The notes: generated by a model not told the origin, from the sequence alone. Shown: positions 16,436-25,732, counted from the first letter of the stretch. The stretch is 64,000 nt of DNA from Phormidium sp. OSCR (GCA_001314905.1 LJZT01000002.1:1-64000), one strand, 5' to 3'. Made by a program: numbers and translations.

Positions 16436-17299
16436 ATGTCCGAGCGAACTGTCCCATCTCCCGGAAACCTTGTCATCCGTCGCCAACGGCGGCGGGGACG
16501 CTACTGGCGGGAACCCCTAAGCAACGGCGCGGATTTGGAGATGGTGCTGGTTCCGGGGGGTGAGTTCTGGATGGGGTCTCCGGAAGACGAGTTAGACCGT
16601 TATGACGATGAAGGTCCCCGCCATCGCGTCAGCGTGCCGACCTTTCTGATGGGGAAATTCCCTGTGAGCCAGGCTCAGTGGCGAGCCGTGGCGGCATTGC
16701 CCCAGGTGGGACGAGCTTTAGAGCCAGACCCTTCGGAGTTCAAAGGCGCGAACCGTCCAGTGGAGCAGGTATCGTGGGACGATGCGGTGGAGTTTTGCCG
16801 GCGACTCTCGCAACACAGCGGGCGAGATTACCGACTTCCGAGTGAGGCGGAATGGGAATATGCCTGCCGCGCGGAAACTTCGACCCCCTTCCACTTTGGC
16901 GAGACCATAACGACTGACCTGGCAAATTACCGGGGAACGGATAACAAGGAGCGCGATTTGTCGGGGTCTTACGGACGCGGCCCGAAGGGGGAGTACCGAG
17001 AGCAAACGACAGAGGTGGGCAGTTTTCTCGCCAATGGCTTTGGACTTTACGATATGCACGGCAACGTTTGGGAGTGGTGCGCAGATGATTGGCATAACAA
17101 TTACGAAGGAGCACCCAACGACGCTAGCGCCTGGGTTAATGAAAATCGTACAGAAAGTAAAAAAGTGCTGCGTGGCGGCTCCTGGGACGTCAATCCGAGG
17201 AACTGTCGCTCTGCCATCCGCTACGACGATACGCCCGACTATGCCTTCATCAACTTCGGCTTTCGGGTTGCGTGCGCGGCGTCCAGGACTCTTCCTTAG
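16436..17299 (+). CDS. FGE-sulfatase-fold DGR target protein 2 (carries VR2)
   Basis: The 287-residue product is almost only the FGE-like domain: MVLVPGGEFWMGSPEDE, VSQAQWRAVAALPQVGRALEP, PVEQVSWDDAVEFCRRLSQHSGRDYRLPSEAEWEYACRA, GLYDMHGNVWEWCADDW, then VR2 and the end AASRTLP. It lacks the long helical N-terminus of its paralogue at 12826-14511, but the FGE domains are very similar even at the DNA level, so one is a duplicate. The frame stays open upstream to 16112, but that part translates the template repeat out of frame. I therefore start at the ATG at 16436, for which no good ribosome binding site is visible. The start is uncertain. Confidence 0.85.
   Translation: MSERTVPSPGNLVIRRQRRRGRYWREPLSNGADLEMVLVPGGEFWMGSPEDELDRYDDEGPRHRVSVPTFLMGKFPVSQAQWRAVAALPQVGRALEPDPSEFKGANRPVEQVSWDDAVEFCRRLSQHSGRDYRLPSEAEWEYACRAETSTPFHFGETITTDLANYRGTDNKERDLSGSYGRGPKGEYREQTTEVGSFLANGFGLYDMHGNVWEWCADDWHNNYEGAPNDASAWVNENRTESKKVLRGGSWDVNPRNCRSAIRYDDTPDYAFINFGFRVACAASRTLP
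17167..17284 (+). repeat. DGR variable repeat VR2
   Basis: An ungapped 118-base match to the template repeat with 12 differences, all at template adenines, in nine of the twelve AAY codons. The variable residues read W-D-V-N, R-N, R-Y-D-D, D-Y and A-F-I-N-F. Six of the twelve codons differ from both TR and VR1, so the two targets have been rewritten independently. Confidence 0.97.
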
Positions 17300-17333
17300 C
17301 CCTTTGTTCTTTTTCTCTCTTGCCCTTTGGGGT

Positions 17334-17362
17334 CTCGCCGTTAGGCGAGTCAATTTTTTTTT
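17334..17362 (+). terminator. Intrinsic terminator after target gene 2
   Basis: CTCGCC-GTTA-GGCGAG hairpin followed by CAA and nine Ts, 34 bases past the stop codon. It is the second copy of the block found after VR1, starting at the stop codon (17297) itself. Confidence 0.8.
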
Positions 17363-17638
17363 ACAATGACTCTCAAGCGAGCGTTTGACCGAGATTTTTT
17401 CGAGAATTTTTCAAAAAGCTTGCTATACATCTGACACCGAGGAGGGCGAACAGCCATCCCCTCCTGGGAGAGGTTAGGGGTGGGTTCCCCTACAGACATC
17501 TATGGCATGACTTCCGAAAATTGGTATTAGACCATTTTTCATGCCGTCGTGCCCAGGAGCCATCAACAACCTTATCTCGTGAGACGTTGCGGCTCGCAAT
17601 CAGATTCGACCGGGTTCGCCTGGGTTGAGCCAAATCGC
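17363..17638. other. Intergenic gap with an inverted copy of a dispersed element
   Basis: No coding sequence is supported. Around 17455-17495 lies CCCCTCCTGGGAGAGG followed by TTAGGGGTGGGTTCCCCTAC, which is the reverse-oriented version of the CCCCTCCCAAGAGGGG-type repeat seen near 27530, 35890, 53285 and 59590. Confidence 0.5.
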
Positions 17639-18406
17639 CTAACAGCCCCCAGGACAGGGATTAAAACAACGGACAGCATCCCCCGATCGCTGGGATTGCA
17701 ACGATTCCTCCTCCACATTTGCCCACCAGACTTCGCGAACCTCAGGATAATACTCAGAATCCTCATAACCGCCACTGGTCACGATCGCCATCATCCCAGG
17801 AGAACTCTCCCCATCCAACCGTTCACAAGTCGGTGTCCAAGATTCTCCGGCCCCTAAGGGAGGATAGACGACCTCAGCATCCACGATCGCAAACACCGGA
17901 TAAGACCCCCCGCCAGGAGTCGGTACATCCTCTAGGTGTTTTTGCAACAGGAGAACCCCCTCGATCTGATCATCCTCACTTTGGGCAAATTGCAAGGCGT
18001 AACCACAGATTTGACCACTAGCATCCTCTAAACAGCGGCCAAAAGACTGCCAATCGGGCATTACGCCCCCCTCCACTCCCTCCCGTTGTTGTTCAGTCCA
18101 ACCAAGCCACCAGTCCAAATAGCGTACAATCGCCTCAGCCATGGCCTGACGCCTCTCATCACCCTGTTGGGCAAATCCTGCGGCGGCCTCCTTGAGATCG
18201 GCGATCGCCCCCTGCCAGTCCTGGGTTTCGGTGCGGTCTAGGGCGCGATCGAATAGGGTTTCAGGATTAGTGGCTTGCGGTGAACTCTGGGCTAACTCCC
18301 CCGAGGATGCCTCGATTTCTCGGTCTCCGGGAGTCGGCCCACAAGCGGCCATCGCTGCCGTCATGGCCAACAGCGTTATCGTTGCGAAACCGTTTAAACC
18401 TCTCAT
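17639..18406 (-). CDS. Predicted lipoprotein of unknown function
   Basis: The 255-residue protein starts with a signal peptide ending in a lipobox (TAAMAACGP, Cys about 22), so it should be membrane-anchored after processing. The mature part has a short helical repeat-like stretch (ETLFDRALDRTETQDWQGAIADLKEAAAGFAQQG, resembling one TPR-type unit). The C-terminal half is rich in Trp and Cys (CNPCPGGC end, CLEDASGQICGY). I do not recognise the family. It is transcribed away from the DGR cassette and ends about 275 bases from its terminator. Confidence 0.7.
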   Translation of the reverse strand: MRGLNGFATITLLAMTAAMAACGPTPGDREIEASSGELAQSSPQATNPETLFDRALDRTETQDWQGAIADLKEAAAGFAQQGDERRQAMAEAIVRYLDWWLGWTEQQREGVEGGVMPDWQSFGRCLEDASGQICGYALQFAQSEDDQIEGVLLLQKHLEDVPTPGGGSYPVFAIVDAEVVYPPLGAGESWTPTCERLDGESSPGMMAIVTSGGYEDSEYYPEVREVWWANVEEESLQSQRSGDAVRCFNPCPGGC

Positions 18407-18506
18407 CTTAAACCTCTCCTCAACGCCTCACGTCCCCACATCACAACAACTTGTAGCAGTTCGTGAAAATTAGGGGCGAAAACCTGTTCACCCCCTAATT
18501 TAACCG

Positions 18507-19442
18507 TTAAGCCTCCTCGGGGGTAATCACCTCCGGTTTGAGATCCCGTTCCATCAACGCCGCCACCGCCTCCTCTGGTGTAATTTGATTGTTGAGCAAC
18601 CGATAGACTTGATAAGAAATCGGCACTTCAATGCCCTGTCGCTTGGCTAAATCAATCAGTACATTGGTCGTATTGACCCCCTCAGCGGTACTCTGAATTT
18701 CCTCTAGGACTTGTTCGAGGGGTTTATGTTGCGACAAGCCAAACCCTACTCGATAATTGCGGCTGAGACTACTGTTACAGGTTGCCAGCAAATCCCCTAA
18801 TCCTGCCAATCCCCAGAAGGTTTCCGCTTCTGCCCCCATACTGGTTCCCACCCGGACAATTTCAATCAAGGCCCGTGTTAAAAGGGCAGATTTGGCGTTG
18901 ATGCCTAAGTCTAATCCATCGCAGACTCCAGAGGCGATCGCCATCACGTTTTTGAGAGTTCCGCCCAGTTCGGTTCCAATGGGGTCTGTATTGGTATACA
19001 CCCGAAAAATATCCGAAGAATAGGCTTCTTGAATGGTCTCCGCTGCCTTGAGATCTCGACTGGCGGCGATGGTGGCGGCGGGGAGTTCTTTCTCAATTTC
19101 CTTGGACAGATTTGGCCCCGACAAAACCACCACAGGATGGTCTGGAAAGACGTCTTGCCAAATTTGTGAGGGAGTGCGGGTTGTGGAGGGTTCTAGTCCT
19201 TTGGTGGCGGTGACAATAATGGTGTTTGGCGGTAAGCCAATTTTTTGTACCTTATTGGCGGTTTCAGCGACCCCTTTCATCGAGATTGCTGATAGCAGAA
19301 CATCGGCATCGGCGATCGCATCTTCTAGGGTGATATCACCGCGACGAGACCAAAACTGAACCTGATTGTCTCCATATTCACCTAGTCTTCCCAGGGCGGT
19401 TCCCCAAGCCCCTGTTCCCAGAATCGTAATATGTTTTGTCAT
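18507..19442 (-). CDS. gpsA: NAD(P)H-dependent glycerol-3-phosphate dehydrogenase
   Basis: GpsA reduces dihydroxyacetone phosphate to sn-glycerol-3-phosphate for phospholipid and glycolipid synthesis. The 311-residue protein has the N-terminal Rossmann motif ITILGTGAWGTALG, VTATKGLEP, VVVLSGPNLSKEI, the catalytic-lysine region GTLKNVMAIASGVCDGL, and GLAGLGDLLATCNSSLSRN. Length is close to the usual 320-340, with a somewhat short N-terminal domain after the dinucleotide motif. It has no close operon partner: the c-di-GMP gene upstream is about 150 bases away. Confidence 0.95.
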   Translation of the reverse strand: MTKHITILGTGAWGTALGRLGEYGDNQVQFWSRRGDITLEDAIADADVLLSAISMKGVAETANKVQKIGLPPNTIIVTATKGLEPSTTRTPSQIWQDVFPDHPVVVLSGPNLSKEIEKELPAATIAASRDLKAAETIQEAYSSDIFRVYTNTDPIGTELGGTLKNVMAIASGVCDGLDLGINAKSALLTRALIEIVRVGTSMGAEAETFWGLAGLGDLLATCNSSLSRNYRVGFGLSQHKPLEQVLEEIQSTAEGVNTTNVLIDLAKRQGIEVPISYQVYRLLNNQITPEEAVAALMERDLKPEVITPEEA

Positions 19443-19590
19443 TGTGTTGTTATGAATCCTAACGAACGACCATCAATCGTGTATCCGTTATAGTTTATCT
19501 CAAATTGGCAACGAAATTGCCGCTGATGAGAGTCTCAATCATGAGACTCCGTATCGTCTGACAGCCACTGATACTCTAGGCTGGGATAAC

Positions 19591-21486
19591 TTACCAATGA
19601 TGGTCTTCTCCTAGTAACGTGGTGGCCGCCTGTGCGGTTAGGGGTCTTGAAAAATAATAGCCTTGTCCATACTCACAGCCTAAGTTACGGAGTTGTTCAA
19701 CATGAACGGCGGTTTCAACTCCCTCCGCAATGACTTTCATGTTTAGGCTATGGGCTAAGGTGACAATGGCTTGGACAATTTCTCGTTCGTCGTTATCTTC
19801 ATCAATTGGATCGACAAAAGAACGGTCAATTTTTAGGATATCAACGGGGAGCCGATGCAGGTGACTTAGGGATGAATAGCCCGTACCAAAATCATCAATA
19901 CTTAACTGGATTTTTCTATTTTTTAGCTGCTCTAAAATTGCTTTGGCGACTTCGTAATTGCCAACAATTGTGCTTTCAGTAATTTCTAGTTTTAAGAAAC
20001 GACCATCAAGTTGAGAGTCTTTTAAGATATCATCAATACGATTGAGTAAGTCAATTTGAGCAAACTGTTTGACTGAGATATTCACCGAAACCGTTAAATT
20101 TTTGGCATGATTATATTGACATTGCCATCGTCGAAGATGGGTACAAGATTGGCGCAAAACCCATTCACCAATGGGAACAATTAAACCGGTTTCTTCTGCC
20201 GCTGGAATAAACTCCGCCGGAGAAATTTGCCCTCGTTCTGGATGATACCAACGCAATAAGGCTTCAAAGCCAACAATTCCGCCTTGTTTTAAGTCCACAA
20301 TAGGCTGATAATTTACCTTAAACTCACCCCGTTCTAGGGCTCGCCGCAGGTTGGTTTCAAGTTGGAGGAAATTGACGGCGCGATCGTGCATTCCCGAGTC
20401 AAACACCCGATAGCGCCCTTTTCCTAAATCCTTAGCACAATACATCGCCGCATCTGCATCCCGCAAGAGATGTTCCGGCTGGGTATATTGAGAGTTTCCC
20501 AAAACAATACCGATACTAGCACCAATAAACACTTCATGGCCATCAACATGGAAGGGTGCAGTGAGTTGTTGTTGGATGGTTTCGGCGGTTTCAATGGCAT
20601 TTTCAATGCCGTCAATGGGGTTAAGGAGAATGGTAAATTCATCACCCCCTAAACGAAATAGAGTATCAACGGGGCGTAAACAGAGTTCTAGGCGATCAGA
20701 AATGAGACTGAGGAGGCGATCGCCGGTTAAATGTCCCAAGGAATCATTCACCACCTTAAAGCGATCGCAATCAATAAACAACACCGCAAAACGATACTCA
20801 TCATTTTTGAGCGTTTCCCGGAGAGCCGCTTCCAACTTTTCCATCAATAGAACTCGATTGGGCAACCCCGTCAAGGAATCATGCAGAGCCATATACATTA
20901 ACTGCTCCTGCACCCGTTTTCGCTGCTGAATCTCCGTTTGTAGTTGTGAGTTAGCCGCCTCTAACTCAGCGGTTCGTTTTCGCACCCGCTCTTCGAGCTT
21001 CTCATTCAACTGACGGACTTCCGCCTCAGCCAGAGCGCGATCGCCAATTTCTTGTTGTAACCGTTGATTTTGTTCCCGGAGTCGTTGCTGAAGATCCCGA
21101 ATCGTCAACTGGTTACGCACCCGAGCCAACACTTCCTTAAACTGGAACGGCTTGGAAATATAATCAGTCCCCCCCACCGTAAACGCCTTCACTTTATCGA
21201 GAGCATCATCGAGGGCGCTAATAAAAATAACCGGAATATCACGGGTTTCGTGATCTTCTTTGAGAAAACGGCAGACATCATAGCCGTTCATCCCCGGCAT
21301 CATGATATCGAGCAAGACGAGATCCGGTTTGCCATAGCGCGCACCCTCAAGTCCCGTTGAGCCATCAACAGCGACACAGACCTCATACCCAGCACGGGTT
21401 AAAATCGTGTTGAGTAATTCAAGGTTGGCCGGGGTGTCGTCGACAATCAGGATATTGCCTTTCGGTGGACGCTCAGGGCTACTCAT
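19591..21486 (-). CDS. Response regulator with GGDEF and EAL domains
   Basis: The 631-residue protein contains a receiver domain (about 10-130; phospho-acceptor in LVLLDIMMPGMNGYDV), a coiled-coil linker (135-200), a GGDEF domain with intact RLGGDEFTILL (about 205-365) and an EAL domain (about 375-625) with FEALLRWYHPERG, ITESTIVGN, DDFGTGYSSLSHL and VIAEGVET. Both active sites look complete, so it could make and degrade cyclic di-GMP under phosphorelay control. It lies directly downstream of another large GGDEF/EAL protein on the same strand, 232 bases apart. The kinase partner is not obvious. Confidence 0.93.
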   Translation of the reverse strand: MSSPERPPKGNILIVDDTPANLELLNTILTRAGYEVCVAVDGSTGLEGARYGKPDLVLLDIMMPGMNGYDVCRFLKEDHETRDIPVIFISALDDALDKVKAFTVGGTDYISKPFQFKEVLARVRNQLTIRDLQQRLREQNQRLQQEIGDRALAEAEVRQLNEKLEERVRKRTAELEAANSQLQTEIQQRKRVQEQLMYMALHDSLTGLPNRVLLMEKLEAALRETLKNDEYRFAVLFIDCDRFKVVNDSLGHLTGDRLLSLISDRLELCLRPVDTLFRLGGDEFTILLNPIDGIENAIETAETIQQQLTAPFHVDGHEVFIGASIGIVLGNSQYTQPEHLLRDADAAMYCAKDLGKGRYRVFDSGMHDRAVNFLQLETNLRRALERGEFKVNYQPIVDLKQGGIVGFEALLRWYHPERGQISPAEFIPAAEETGLIVPIGEWVLRQSCTHLRRWQCQYNHAKNLTVSVNISVKQFAQIDLLNRIDDILKDSQLDGRFLKLEITESTIVGNYEVAKAILEQLKNRKIQLSIDDFGTGYSSLSHLHRLPVDILKIDRSFVDPIDEDNDEREIVQAIVTLAHSLNMKVIAEGVETAVHVEQLRNLGCEYGQGYYFSRPLTAQAATTLLGEDHHW

Positions 21487-21718
21487 TACAGCTTCATGGG
21501 AAAATGGGGGCGAGGAGAACGAAACTAGAGTCCAGATTCAACGTGGCTCGGGAGTCTGTGAGCATCAGGAAAAAAAGTTTATAATCCTTGTCTAGCACGT
21601 TAACCCTCATTTTAGGGAAAATCTAGGGGCTTGAGAATGACGGCCGTCACTCAACGGTCATCAACTTCGGGAATTTAGGGAACTTAGGGAACTCAGGGAA
21701 TCTGACGTGATGCTGATT

Positions 21719-24700
21719 CTACTCATAAGTATCCCGTTTTGGTAAATCGGACAAGACAGACCAATCTCCTGAAGGTGAATCCAAATGGACATCCGGTGCA
21801 ATCACGACCTGATTTCCTCCAGAGGCTTTGGCGGCCCGAACCGCAATTTCAGCGGTTTCGAGGAGAGAATTGGGGTCAAGATTGGGATTGGGAAGATCAC
21901 TGGCGATACCAAAGCTGATGCTAAAGGAGGTGGGGGTTAATTGAGTCGAAATAAAGCGTCGTGCTTGTTGGCGTAAGGCTTGGGCGATCGCTTGTCCTTG
22001 ACGACTATCTAAATGGGGTAACAGAATCCAGAACTGATCTCGTTGGCCATGAATCAAACAGGTGCCGCGACGGGTTAAGGTATCTCGCCAGGCTTGGGCC
22101 AGTGTTTTCAGAGCGCGATCGCCGGTTTCGGGTCCATGGGTATCACAGTAGGCGCTAAAGTTATCAATATCTGCCAAAATCAAGGTCAGAGGCAGGCGAG
22201 TATTTAACAAGCGTGTCCATTCATAGCGAAGACGACCTTGGAAGTTCTCCAGATCTCCCAAACCGGTGAGGCGATCGCAACTAAACACGGTTCTGGCCTG
22301 GGGATAATCGGGCAACTCCGTCAACAAGAGTACATTGGCAATCTTCTCCAACCAAGCCAGTTCCTTAGGCTGCCAATTGCGGGCCGTCACCGCCTGGTGG
22401 AGTACGATCGCCCCCCAAATCTGACCTTGCTGATAAATCGGCAGCAACACACAGGCTTTGACTCGCTGTTGAGCCAAAATCACCGCATCATCAGCACTCA
22501 AATGAACATAATCGAGATTACACAAGGCCAACACATCCGGCGAAGGCTTCGAGACTAACGAAAATAAATCAGGAGCCATGGCCGCGCGGTTATGGCGATC
22601 GCCCCCATCTTCAGCCAGAGGAATTGTGTTGCCATAGGCATCATAGCGATAGGCCACCACACTCAACAGTCCCAGTTCCCGACGAATCCCCACCACCGCC
22701 TGTTGAAAAACCACCGCCAGAGGTTGTTTGCCCAAAATCGCTCGACTGAGGTTCGTCAGATGTTCTTCCCAACGAAGCTGATGATTAACGCGGCGTAAAC
22801 TCTGCTGAAGTTCATCGCGATCGCCCCGTAACCCCAGATTAGCCTGTTCCAAATCGCGAATCCGCCGTTGTAGGAAGGCCCGACGTTCAGCGGTTTCAGG
22901 CAAACTGGAGTGGCCGCTATAGTGATGGCGACGGGTACTAAGAACGGCCACCTTTTCAATGCCCTGAAAGACGGCCCATTGACGTAACAACTCAGGAATC
23001 TCAGCCGCCGGAACCGGGCGACTAAACAAATAGCCCTGGGCTAAATCACAGTGAATCGACTTGAGAAACTCCGCCTGTTCATTGGTTTCGACGCCTTCGG
23101 CTAAGACAATTAGATTCAGTCCTTGACCGAGAGCGACAATGGTTTTGGCGATGGCCGCATCACTGGCCTCCTGAGTCAGATCCCGCACAAAGGAGCGATC
23201 AATTTTCAGGGTATCGAGGGGAAACTGTTTAATAAAACTCAAGCAGGAATACCCCGTACCAAAGTCATCCATGGCAATTTGCACCCCCATTTCTCGCAAC
23301 CGTTGCAAGACCGAGATGCTCAACTCAACATCTTTCACGGCCGTCGTTTCCGTGATTTCGAGTTCCAGATAAGCCGGCTTGATTTGAGTCTCTTCGAGAA
23401 TCTTGACAATCGTTTCTAACAAATTCGGCTGTTGAAACTGACGGGCCGAGAGATTGACCGCCATTTTCAGCGGTTTAAAGCCCATCTTGACCCAATCCCG
23501 ATGTTGCTGGCAGGCCGTTCGTAGCACCCATTCGCCAATGGCTCGAATGGCGCCAGTTTCTTCGGCGATGGGGATAAAGCGATCAGGCCGAATGTTGCCC
23601 CGTTCAGGATGTTGCCAACGGATTAAGGCCTCGACGGCGACAATTTTGCCGCTGGCTAAATCGATTTGGGGTTGGTAATGTAAGCAAAACTCCTGATTGA
23701 GAATCGCTTGTTCGAGATCGAGTTCTAGGGCTAGATTATCGGCGCGGCTGCTAAGCATATCGGGGTGATAAAGCCCGATGGTGTTGCGTCCCTGCTGTTT
23801 GGCCCAATCGAGGGCGGTTTCGGCATGGCGTAGCAAACTATTGCTATCTCGTCCATGTTGAGGGGCTAAGGCTAAGCCGAGACTGGCACTAATGGAAAAT
23901 TCCCGGCCGTCACATTCAAAGGGGAAACGGAGTTCTTTGAGGATAGACTCCCCTACCGCCATGACTCCGGTATGACAGCTTTGGCTACCCAACAAGAACA
24001 CCAATTCATCGCCTCCCCAACGGGCCAGGGAGTCTCCCTCTTGTAAACAGGTGAGGATGCGATCGCTGAGATCTTTGAGAAGGCGATCGCCGACTTGATG
24101 GCCAAAGGAGTCGTTAACGGTTTTAAAGCGGTCAATATCCAGGAATCCCACGGCCATGGCCGTTTGTTTTTGCTGGGATTCGACTAAGGCTAAGGATAAC
24201 TGCTCATCAAAGAGTAGGCGGTTGGGCAGTTGGGTGAGAGGATCATGGGAGACTTGATAGCGCAACATGGCGCTAACTCGATGTTGCACTACGGCAATAT
24301 AGAGATGGACTCCGATTTGATGAGCTAGTTTTCGTTGGGCCTCAGTCCAAGGGACTGTCTGATCGCGGTGGGACTCTCGCCAGGCTTCAAAGGAGGCCCG
24401 TGGCCGCCGTTGTCGCTCATCAGGATTGGATTTGCCGGCCCACCAGACTTCCGTATCATAACCCCGACGACAGAGGCTGAGGTAGCCGACACATTGGCGA
24501 TGGTATTGCAGCGGAATCACCAACAGCGATCGCACTGGAGTGGGAGTCAACAGGTCTTGGAGAAACCCTAATGTGGGGTTTTGAGTCCAGGTCTCGGCGT
24601 TGAGGGCAATGGGTTCGGGATGGGGGGAACTATCTAAACTTAAGGGGTTATAGCCGATAAATCCCGCTTGCCATTGGGGATGCTCTTCTAATTCCTCAAC

Positions 24701-25468
24701 TAAGGCCCCATCTCCGATGACCGATAAATCGACTCCCTCCACCTCCGGCTGTGAGCAAAGGTATAAGCGGCCACCACTGGCGTCGAGGGCATTGACGGCT
24801 TCTTGCAACACCTGCTGTTGTAGGGAATCCCAAGGAAGACGATCATCGAGGAGTTCGGTGATATGTTCTAGGGTTTGTTCGTGGCGGCGGGTTTCCCGAG
24901 TTTGTTCAAGTAGGCGGGCCTGGGTGATGGCGATCGCAATTTGATCGATGGCTAACTGAAGAATTTGCTGCTCGTAGCGGGAAAAATGGCGGGGTTGGCT
25001 GTGGTGAATGCTGACGAGTCCCCAGAGTCCATTCCGTTCAAACAGGGGTAGTGTCAGGGTGGCTTTAACCCCCATGGCCTTGAGATACGCCAGATGACAG
25101 TCACTGACAACTTCGTCGTAGGGAGGAAGTTTGGGATCGAGGGGAAACAGGGTTTTGCGAGCTGTGGCCGTATCGGCAATGATACATTGACGAATACGGG
25201 CAAAGGTTTGTCGGGCAGTGGGGGGGATGTCTTCGGCGGGAAAATGTAATCCCACTAAGGCCGGGAGGCGATCGCCCTGGCGGGCCTCGGCCACCACGAC
25301 ACCACTTCCATCGGCATCAAACCGATAAAGTTTGACACGATCAATTTTCAGAAACTCTTGAATTCCCTCAACACTGCAACTTAGAATTTCTGAGAGGTCT
25401 TGGGAGTTACGAATACTCCAAGCGATTTGATGGAGAATCTCTCCGGGATCAGGAACGGTGTTGGACAT
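21719..25468 (-). CDS. Multi-GAF GGDEF-EAL protein with a phytochrome-like first GAF
   Basis: The 1249-residue protein reads GAF1 (about 20-190), GAF2 (about 205-400), GGDEF (WGGDEL, about 405-565), EAL (VEALIRWQHPERG, DDFGTGYSCLSFI, LAEGVET; about 580-830), a coiled coil (about 865-910), GAF3 (about 915-1055) and a second, degenerate GGDEF with QRDQF in place of GGDEF (about 1065-1230). GAF1 has FPAEDIPPTAR and DCHLAYLKAMGVKATLTLPL, which match the PASDIP-like and Cys-His chromophore motifs of phytochromes and cyanobacteriochromes. It is a candidate light-responsive cyclic di-GMP enzyme; bilin binding is inference. No membrane segments are visible. Confidence 0.9.
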   Translation of the reverse strand: MSNTVPDPGEILHQIAWSIRNSQDLSEILSCSVEGIQEFLKIDRVKLYRFDADGSGVVVAEARQGDRLPALVGLHFPAEDIPPTARQTFARIRQCIIADTATARKTLFPLDPKLPPYDEVVSDCHLAYLKAMGVKATLTLPLFERNGLWGLVSIHHSQPRHFSRYEQQILQLAIDQIAIAITQARLLEQTRETRRHEQTLEHITELLDDRLPWDSLQQQVLQEAVNALDASGGRLYLCSQPEVEGVDLSVIGDGALVEELEEHPQWQAGFIGYNPLSLDSSPHPEPIALNAETWTQNPTLGFLQDLLTPTPVRSLLVIPLQYHRQCVGYLSLCRRGYDTEVWWAGKSNPDERQRRPRASFEAWRESHRDQTVPWTEAQRKLAHQIGVHLYIAVVQHRVSAMLRYQVSHDPLTQLPNRLLFDEQLSLALVESQQKQTAMAVGFLDIDRFKTVNDSFGHQVGDRLLKDLSDRILTCLQEGDSLARWGGDELVFLLGSQSCHTGVMAVGESILKELRFPFECDGREFSISASLGLALAPQHGRDSNSLLRHAETALDWAKQQGRNTIGLYHPDMLSSRADNLALELDLEQAILNQEFCLHYQPQIDLASGKIVAVEALIRWQHPERGNIRPDRFIPIAEETGAIRAIGEWVLRTACQQHRDWVKMGFKPLKMAVNLSARQFQQPNLLETIVKILEETQIKPAYLELEITETTAVKDVELSISVLQRLREMGVQIAMDDFGTGYSCLSFIKQFPLDTLKIDRSFVRDLTQEASDAAIAKTIVALGQGLNLIVLAEGVETNEQAEFLKSIHCDLAQGYLFSRPVPAAEIPELLRQWAVFQGIEKVAVLSTRRHHYSGHSSLPETAERRAFLQRRIRDLEQANLGLRGDRDELQQSLRRVNHQLRWEEHLTNLSRAILGKQPLAVVFQQAVVGIRRELGLLSVVAYRYDAYGNTIPLAEDGGDRHNRAAMAPDLFSLVSKPSPDVLALCNLDYVHLSADDAVILAQQRVKACVLLPIYQQGQIWGAIVLHQAVTARNWQPKELAWLEKIANVLLLTELPDYPQARTVFSCDRLTGLGDLENFQGRLRYEWTRLLNTRLPLTLILADIDNFSAYCDTHGPETGDRALKTLAQAWRDTLTRRGTCLIHGQRDQFWILLPHLDSRQGQAIAQALRQQARRFISTQLTPTSFSISFGIASDLPNPNLDPNSLLETAEIAVRAAKASGGNQVVIAPDVHLDSPSGDWSVLSDLPKRDTYE

Positions 25469-25732
25469 GGGGACTGGGGGCGTGTCTCGGTCTTGACCAA
25501 TGTTTTAGGTATGGTTTAATCGAGTTCTAACATCTAGTTTGCCAGATTCACTCAAGGTTAGAGCCACGGAACCCCTAACCCTTTATATATCGTTATATTT
25601 TAGACTCCCATTCCAGAGTAAATCTAGGTAAATTGCTCTCGTTCACTAGCGCAGATACAACTCGCTATCTCTAGTTTTTCCTGAATCTTGAGTAAAGTTA
25701 GAGCATTTTATACAAATCAAATAGACCGTGTT

